Source of the DNA: JBJXGC01 sp046154545 | GTDB taxonomy: Bacteria > Chloroflexota > Dehalococcoidia > Tepidiformales > Tepidiformaceae | Assembly (NCBI GenBank): GCA_046154545.1 | Contig: JBJXGC010000206.1 | Span: 1 to 9,250, forward strand | Direction: 5' to 3' | DNA: 9,250 bases | Shown: in pieces, positions 5,104 to 9,250 of the stretch | How the letters are laid out: every line of letters starts with the position of its first letter | Position numbering within the stretch: the first letter of the stretch is position 1 | Made by a program: the position numbers and the translations under genes | Notes under the pieces: generated by a model | Databases searched by the model: none | What the model saw: only the letters and a program-made list of their open reading frames with translations | What the model was told of the DNA's origin: nothing

Positions 5104-6387
5104 ATGACCACAGCCACCACCTCACTGATTCGCGAACGGGCCGCCCTTGCCCGCGCGGCGGCTCGCCGGCTCGCCAACGTCCGCACAGGCGACAAGGACG
5201 CCGCCCTCCTGCGCATCGCCGACTTCCTCGAACGTGACCAGGCCGCCGTCCTCGAAGCGAACGCCCGGGACCTCGCCCAGGGCAGGGCGGATGGCCTTGA
5301 TGACTACTTCCTCGAACGCCTCACGCTCGACGCCCGCAGGCTGGCGGGCATCGCGGCCGACACCCGCAACGTCGCCGCCCTCCCGGACCCGGTGGGCGAG
5401 AGCTTTGACAACCGCACCCTGCCGAACGGCCTCCGGATAGGCCGCCGCCGCGTGCCTCTCGGCGTCGTTGCCTGCATCTACGAGTCCCGCCCCAACGTTA
5501 CCGTCGATATCGCCGCCCTCTGCCTGAAGAGCGGCAACGCCAGCCTCCTCCGCGGCGGCAAAGAGGCCCGCCACACGAACGCCGCCCTCGGCCAGCTCCT
5601 GCACCAGGCCCTTGAAGGCAGCGCCATCCCCGCTGACGCCGTCCAGGTCGTGAGCGACCCGGACCGCGCCCATATCGACGAACTGCTGGCCGCCCACGAC
5701 CTCATCGACCTTGTGGTGCCGCGCGGGAGCGCCGCCCTCATCGAACACGTCCGCAGGCACGCGACCATGCCCGTCGTCGCCCACGGCGAGGCCGTGGTCC
5801 AGATCTATGTCGATGGCGACGTCAACCTGGACATGGCCGTCTCGGTTGTCGATAACGCCAAGACGCGGCGCTACAGCATTTGCAACGCGGTCGATACCCT
5901 GCTGGTGCATAGCGCCGTCGCGCCGGCCTTCCTCGACCGCCTCGCCCGCCACTGGGGCGAGAAGGTCACCTTCCTGGGGGACGGCCGGGCACGGGAGCTG
6001 CTCAGCGCCGCCCGGCACCCCGGCATCGCCGTCGAGCCCGCGACCGAAGAGACCTGGCGCACCGAGCACCTCGCCCTTCGCGTCGGTGTCCGTGTGGTCG
6101 ACTCGCTCGACGAAGCGATCGCCCACATCGAAGAGCACGGCAGCCACCACAGCGATGCCATCCTCAGTGAGAACTACAGCAACGCGATGCGCTTCCTCGA
6201 CGAAGTCGATTCGGCCTGCGTCTACGTAAACGCCAGCACCCAGTTCACCGACGGCGCCCAGTTCGGACTCGGAGCCGAAGTGGGCATCTCCACCCAGAAG
6301 ATGCATGCCCGCGGGCCGATGGCCCTTCGTGAACTGACCAGTTACAAATGGACTATCCTCGGAGACGGGCAGGTACGGCCGCTGTGA
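5104..6387 (+). CDS. proA: Gamma-glutamyl phosphate reductase (ProA)
   Basis: 427 residues, the normal ProA length. It reduces L-glutamyl 5-phosphate with NADPH to glutamate 5-semialdehyde, the second step of proline synthesis from glutamate, in the cytoplasm. It belongs to the aldehyde dehydrogenase superfamily. The diagnostic stretch VPLGVVACIYESRPNVTVDIAALCLKSGNA and the following LLRGGKEA (about 118-157) form the cofactor-binding core. The catalytic Cys260 sits in YSICNAVDTLLVHS. The C-terminal FGLGAEVGIST and KMHARGPMALRELTSYKW blocks are canonical. The partner kinase ProB is not in the window. The gene appears leaderless, with TAGACT six bases before the ATG. Its stop overlaps the next gene's GTG as GTGA, so the two are translationally coupled. 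Confidence 0.98.
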   Translation: MTTATTSLIRERAALARAAARRLANVRTGDKDAALLRIADFLERDQAAVLEANARDLAQGRADGLDDYFLERLTLDARRLAGIAADTRNVAALPDPVGESFDNRTLPNGLRIGRRRVPLGVVACIYESRPNVTVDIAALCLKSGNASLLRGGKEARHTNAALGQLLHQALEGSAIPADAVQVVSDPDRAHIDELLAAHDLIDLVVPRGSAALIEHVRRHATMPVVAHGEAVVQIYVDGDVNLDMAVSVVDNAKTRRYSICNAVDTLLVHSAVAPAFLDRLARHWGEKVTFLGDGRARELLSAARHPGIAVEPATEETWRTEHLALRVGVRVVDSLDEAIAHIEEHGSHHSDAILSENYSNAMRFLDEVDSACVYVNASTQFTDGAQFGLGAEVGISTQKMHARGPMALRELTSYKWTILGDGQVRPL

Positions 6388-6701
6388 TCCACTTCGAACG
6401 CGAGGTCCGCACCCCTCATTCCGAGTCCTACACCGTCCTCGAAGACGGCAGCATCGTCGGCCGCTTCGACCTCCACTACCAGGGCGGCAACGTCTACGGC
6501 ACGCTCTGCACCACGGCCGACGCCAACGAAGAGCGCATCCAACAGCTCATCGATTCGGCCGACGAGCAGCTCGTGATGACGGCCGACCCCTACCGCGAGG
6601 ACTTCATCGTCACCGTCTGGAAGGGCTCCCCCGCCGGCGTCTACAGCGACGACGAGGATGACGACGACGACGAGGACGGCGAGACCTTCCGTCTCAACTG
6701 A
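6384..6701 (+). CDS. Uncharacterised 105-residue protein with poly-acidic tail, coupled to proA
   Basis: I do not recognise a family. The GTG start at 6384 overlaps the proA stop (GTGA), a typical translational-coupling junction. The open frame also has an ATG at 6348, inside proA, but that would add 12 residues that only read through proA's conserved C-terminus. The body (about 1-80) alternates strands and helices (EVRTPHSESYTVLEDGSIVG, then FDLHYQGGNVYGTLC, then a helix EERIQQLIDSADEQL) and resembles a small alpha/beta domain. The last 20 or so residues are almost all Asp/Glu and probably disordered. No signal peptide or membrane segment is seen. Position suggests expression with ProA, but a role in proline synthesis is not shown. 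Confidence 0.75.
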   Translation: MIHFEREVRTPHSESYTVLEDGSIVGRFDLHYQGGNVYGTLCTTADANEERIQQLIDSADEQLVMTADPYREDFIVTVWKGSPAGVYSDDEDDDDDEDGETFRLN

Positions 6702-6729
6702 CCTTCGCCCGGCGGCGCGCGTTTTCCGG

Positions 6730-6735
6730 TAGGAT
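6730..6735 (+). promoter_or_regulatory. Possible -10 box (TAGGAT) for the SDR-hydrolase-methyltransferase cluster
   Basis: TAGGAT lies 33 bases before the SDR ATG at 6763, leaving about 20 bases of leader that includes the Shine-Dalgarno site. No clear -35 is visible. Confidence 0.4.
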
Positions 6736-6747
6736 GCGGCCACTCAA

Positions 6748-6754
6748 GGGAGGG
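6748..6754 (+). promoter_or_regulatory. Shine-Dalgarno site of the second SDR gene
   Basis: GGGAGGG ends eight bases before the ATG at 6763 and supports that start. Confidence 0.7.
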
Positions 6755-6762
6755 TTGCACCC

Positions 6763-7632
6763 ATGGCCGCAATCGATGGCAAGGTCGCGTTTATCACCGG
6801 CGCCGGTTCCGGGATCGGCCGGGGGACGGCCGAACGGCTGGCCCGCGAAGGGGCGGATATCTGTATCGCCGACATCGACAAAGACGGTGGCGAGGAGACC
6901 GCCTCGATCGTGCGGGAATTCGGACGCGAGGCCATGGTGGTCAAGACGAACGTCGCCTCCGAGCCCCAGGTCCGGGCCGCCGTCGAAGAATGTGTCGCCC
7001 GCTTCGGCCGCCTCGACATCGCGGTCGCGAACGCCGGCATCGGGCGCGGCGCGCCGGTGCTTGAGATGACGCTGAAGGACTGGCAGGACCAGATCGACAT
7101 CAACCTGACCGGCGTGTTCCTCACCGTGCAGGCCACGGCCCGGGCGATGGTGGCGGCCGGCAACGGTGGGCGCATCGTCTGCATCTCGTCGCTCGCCGCC
7201 GAAAACACCGGCGCCGGCATCTGGTCGTACTCTGCCACAAAGGCAGGCGTCCGCATGATGGTCCGTGGCTGGGCGCAGGAGCTTGGCCCCCACGGGATCA
7301 CGGTCAACGCCATCGGCCCCGGTGTTATCGACACGCCCCTCGCCCACGGCCTCGCCGGAGACGAGGGTGGGCCCATCCGTACCGCACTTGAGGAGCGTAC
7401 GCCCGTCGGCCGCGCCGGCCGTCCCGCCGACATCGCCGGCCTCATCGCCTACATGACCGGCCCCGACGGCGGCTTCATGACAGGCTCCTACGTCCTCATC
7501 GATGGCGGCCTGCGCGACGCCCGGGGCAACGTGCCTGACCCCTCCAGCCCCTTGATGCAGGAGCGAATGCGCCACCAGGCCGTCTCCATGGCCCGCACCG
7601 CGAAGCTCCAGCCCCTTATCGACGAGCGCTAA
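6763..7632 (+). CDS. Short-chain dehydrogenase/reductase, probably NAD-dependent
   Basis: 289 residues. Dinucleotide-binding motif TGAGSGIG at 12-19. Asp37 ends beta-2 (CIADID), which favours NAD(H) and contrasts with the Arg in the other SDR of this window. The NNAG motif is ANAG (89-92), Asn114 is conserved, and the catalytic residues are Ser143, Tyr156 and Lys160 (YSATK) with the normal 13-residue spacing. The VNAIGPGVIDTPL stretch and the C-terminal GSYVLIDGG are typical of the FabG-like classical group. A tail of about 40 residues after LIDGG (PDPSSPLMQERMRHQ...) is longer than usual. It probably oxidises an alcohol or reduces a ketone; the substrate is unknown. It is the first gene of a likely operon: the hydrolase starts 28 bases after its stop. 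Confidence 0.93.
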   Translation: MAAIDGKVAFITGAGSGIGRGTAERLAREGADICIADIDKDGGEETASIVREFGREAMVVKTNVASEPQVRAAVEECVARFGRLDIAVANAGIGRGAPVLEMTLKDWQDQIDINLTGVFLTVQATARAMVAAGNGGRIVCISSLAAENTGAGIWSYSATKAGVRMMVRGWAQELGPHGITVNAIGPGVIDTPLAHGLAGDEGGPIRTALEERTPVGRAGRPADIAGLIAYMTGPDGGFMTGSYVLIDGGLRDARGNVPDPSSPLMQERMRHQAVSMARTAKLQPLIDER

Positions 7633-7646
7633 CCACCAGGATCCCC

Positions 7647-7652
7647 GGGAGG
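7647..7652 (+). promoter_or_regulatory. Shine-Dalgarno site of the hydrolase gene
   Basis: GGGAGG ends seven bases before the ATG at 7660, in the 27-base gap after the SDR gene. Confidence 0.7.
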
Positions 7653-7659
7653 TCTTCCA

Positions 7660-8496
7660 ATGCCCCACAAGAACGTCAACGGCGTCTCCCTCTACTACGA
7701 AGAGCACGGTAGCGGCCCGCCCGTGCTCTTCCACCACGGCTACACCAGCTCCCACGACTGCTGGGAGGGCGTTGTCCCGCCCCTCAGCGACCGCTATCGC
7801 TGCATCGCCATGGACTGCCGCGGCGCCGGCGACAGCGAGCACGCGGCCGGCGGCTACACCATCGCCCAGATGGCCGATGACGTCATCGGCATGGCCGATG
7901 CCCTCGGCCTCGCGACGTTCACTTATGTCGGCCTCAGCATGGGCGGCGCCATCGGTTTCGAACTCGGCGTCCGCTACGGCAGCCGCCTCGAGAAGCTGGC
8001 GCTCGTCGCCCCCGCGCCCGCCGGCGGCATTCGCGTGCCTGCATCCCAGGAGGCGGCGATGCGCGACCAGTGGGCTCGCCGTGGCGAGCCTGCCACACGC
8101 GAGCGCCTGTTCAAAGAGCGCATGATCACCGGCGGCCGCCCCGACCCGGATTACCTCCGCCGGGCGGTGGACCGCACCCTTTCGGTCTCGGAGGGGCACT
8201 ACTTCGGCGCCTGGCAATCGCTCGTGGACCTCCGCCTGGAGGACCGCCTGGCCGGGATTACGACGCCCACGCTCATGGTCGCGGCCGCCGCCGATGGCCT
8301 CCTGCCGTCCAACCTGGCGGACTTTCAGCGCCTCGGCAACGCCACCCTTCACGTCTTCAGCCGCGTCGGCCACGGCATCCCATACGAAGTTCCTGCGGAC
8401 CTTGCGCGCGTGCTCGCCGACTTCTTCGAGCACGGCGTGGTCACGGCAGCCACTCAGCAGGCGAAGCTCCAGGAGGCCCGGGCGGCCGCCGGTTAG
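7660..8496 (+). CDS. Alpha/beta-hydrolase fold enzyme
   Basis: 278 residues, the usual size for a soluble alpha/beta hydrolase. Oxyanion-hole motif HHGYTSS at 25-31, the nucleophile elbow GLSMGG with Ser93 (91-96), Asp212 in AADGLLPSN as the likely acid, and His238 in GHGIPYE complete the catalytic triad. The cap domain lies at about 120-195. The Ser nucleophile argues against haloalkane dehalogenase (Asp) and for an esterase, lactonase, C-C hydrolase or cofactor-free perhydrolase. The 3-oxoadipate enol-lactonase-like group has a similar layout, but I cannot assign that activity. No signal peptide is seen, so it should be cytoplasmic. It sits between the SDR and the methyltransferase gene, probably in one operon. 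Confidence 0.92.
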   Translation: MPHKNVNGVSLYYEEHGSGPPVLFHHGYTSSHDCWEGVVPPLSDRYRCIAMDCRGAGDSEHAAGGYTIAQMADDVIGMADALGLATFTYVGLSMGGAIGFELGVRYGSRLEKLALVAPAPAGGIRVPASQEAAMRDQWARRGEPATRERLFKERMITGGRPDPDYLRRAVDRTLSVSEGHYFGAWQSLVDLRLEDRLAGITTPTLMVAAAADGLLPSNLADFQRLGNATLHVFSRVGHGIPYEVPADLARVLADFFEHGVVTAATQQAKLQEARAAAG

Positions 8497-8530
8497 CGAC
8501 ACGACCGGGGAGGCGAGAGCTCTCCACGGG

Positions 8531-8539
8531 GGAAGGAGA
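8531..8539 (+). promoter_or_regulatory. Shine-Dalgarno site deciding the methyltransferase GTG start
   Basis: GGAAGGAGA ends six bases before the GTG at 8546. This supports the GTG start and explains the 49-base gap after the hydrolase without needing a new promoter. Confidence 0.7.
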
Positions 8540-8545
8540 CTACGG

Positions 8546-9250
8546 GTGCCGCAGAACGTCTTCGTCGGGCGCGCCGCCGAGTTCTACGACACCTCGGCCG
8601 CCGCCGAGTTCGACCCGGCCGCCATCGCCGCAACCGTGGATTTCCTCGTCGAGCAGAGCCGCGGCGGCCCGGCGCTTGAGCTCGCGATCGGCACGGGGCG
8701 CATCGGCCTGCCCCTGAGCCAGCGCGGCGTGGCCGTGCACGGCATCGAGATCTCGGACGACATGGTCGCCCAACTGCGAGCCAAGCCCGGCGCTGACGCT
8801 ATCGGCATCACCGTGGGCGACATGGCCACGGCTCGGGTCGATGGGACGTTCTCGCTCGCCTACCTCGTCTACAACACCATCGAGAACCTGCTCGACCAGG
8901 ACGAGCAGGTCGCCTGCTTTCAGAACGTGGCCCGGCATCTCGCGGCGGGCGGCCGGTTCGTCATCGAAGTCGAGGTACCGCAACTCCAGCGCCTCCCGCC
9001 CGGGGAGATCGCCCGCCCCTTCGAGGTCACCGAGCGCCACCTCGGCTTCGACACCTTCGACCTCGCAACGCAACGGCTCACCTCGCACCACTACTGGATC
9101 AGTGGCGACCGCGTGACGACCTTCCAATCCCATCACCGCTACGTGTGGCCATCGGAACTCGACCTCATGGCCCGGATCGCCGGCCTCCGCCTCTGCGAGC
9201 GCTGGGCCGACTGGGACCGCTCTCCCTTCACGAGCGAGAGCCGCAAGCAC
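8546..9250 (+). CDS. Class I SAM-dependent methyltransferase, 3' end cut by window edge
   Basis: 235 codons from the GTG at 8546 to the window edge, with no stop. The Rossmann-like SAM-binding fold shows motif I LELAIGTGRIGLPL (44-57), the acidic Glu68 at the end of beta-2 (IEIS) that binds the SAM ribose, GDMA at 91-94 with Asp92, and a motif near LVYNTIENLLDQ (107-118) corresponding to the beta-4 region. The short N-terminal lead (FVGRAAEFYDTSAAAEFDP) is typical of small-molecule methyltransferases of the Methyltransf_25/11 type. The visible part is near the full length of such proteins (about 240-260), so only a few residues are likely missing. The substrate is unknown. It is probably the third gene of the SDR-hydrolase operon, although the larger gap leaves room for separate control. 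Confidence 0.9.
   Translation, partial: MPQNVFVGRAAEFYDTSAAAEFDPAAIAATVDFLVEQSRGGPALELAIGTGRIGLPLSQRGVAVHGIEISDDMVAQLRAKPGADAIGITVGDMATARVDGTFSLAYLVYNTIENLLDQDEQVACFQNVARHLAAGGRFVIEVEVPQLQRLPPGEIARPFEVTERHLGFDTFDLATQRLTSHHYWISGDRVTTFQSHHRYVWPSELDLMARIAGLRLCERWADWDRSPFTSESRKH

Noticed and set aside
5122..6306. 394-codon open frame on the minus strand opposite proA
   Set aside because: It is a shadow of proA: ProA is unmistakable on the plus strand, and long antisense frames are common in GC-rich coding DNA. The antisense product has no recognisable motif.
6694..8502. 602-codon open frame on the minus strand across the SDR and hydrolase genes
   Set aside because: It spans two clear plus-strand enzymes with intact catalytic motifs. 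The antisense product is a Gly/Ala/Val/Asp-rich composition artefact.
1..9250. CRISPR array, insertion sequence or prophage
   Set aside because: No spaced direct repeats, transposase, integrase or phage gene is visible. Gene content and base use are uniform with an ordinary chromosome.

Overview
This is a very GC-rich window (impression from reading, roughly two thirds G+C) of ordinary bacterial chromosome. It holds ten genes called with reasonable confidence, a kinase gene cut by the left edge and a methyltransferase gene cut by the right edge. The GC content, the eukaryote-type Ser/Thr kinase with a long Pro/Thr/Ser linker, and the mix of Shine-Dalgarno-led and apparently leaderless genes suggest a high-GC lineage such as Chloroflexota. 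That placement is inference and is not settled by any marker gene here.

Left part (1-3014). A membrane-anchored Ser/Thr protein kinase reads leftward and leaves the window. It is divergent from a PaaI-like hotdog thioesterase (1585-2028), which is followed by a probable NADP-dependent short-chain dehydrogenase (2136-3014) with its own -10 box and Shine-Dalgarno site.

Middle part (3015-4865). The 525 bases between the dehydrogenase and a convergent GNAT acetyltransferase (3540-4331, minus) show no convincing protein gene. They do hold an AT-rich patch, a promoter (TTGACT, 16 bases, TACGGT), several predicted hairpins and a strong GC hairpin near 3488-3515. Together these look like an independent structured RNA of about 380 nt that I could not match to any family I know. 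It is the best candidate here for something undescribed. The GNAT gene is divergent from a small single-domain cupin gene (4414-4788).

Right part (4866-9250). A 62-residue cysteine-rich protein precedes proA (proline biosynthesis). proA is translationally coupled through a GTGA overlap to a 105-residue protein with a poly-acidic tail. Then comes a probable operon of a second SDR (probably NAD-dependent), an alpha/beta hydrolase and a class I methyltransferase, each with a good Shine-Dalgarno site. The SDR-hydrolase pair suggests metabolism of a small carbonyl, ester or lactone substrate; the substrate cannot be read from sequence.

A recurring pattern is worth noting. Four genes (thioesterase, GNAT, Cys-rich protein, proA) have a -10-like hexamer exactly six bases before the start codon and no Shine-Dalgarno site, which is the arrangement expected for leaderless mRNAs. 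The other genes with recognisable promoters have the -10 box further away plus a GGAGG-type site.
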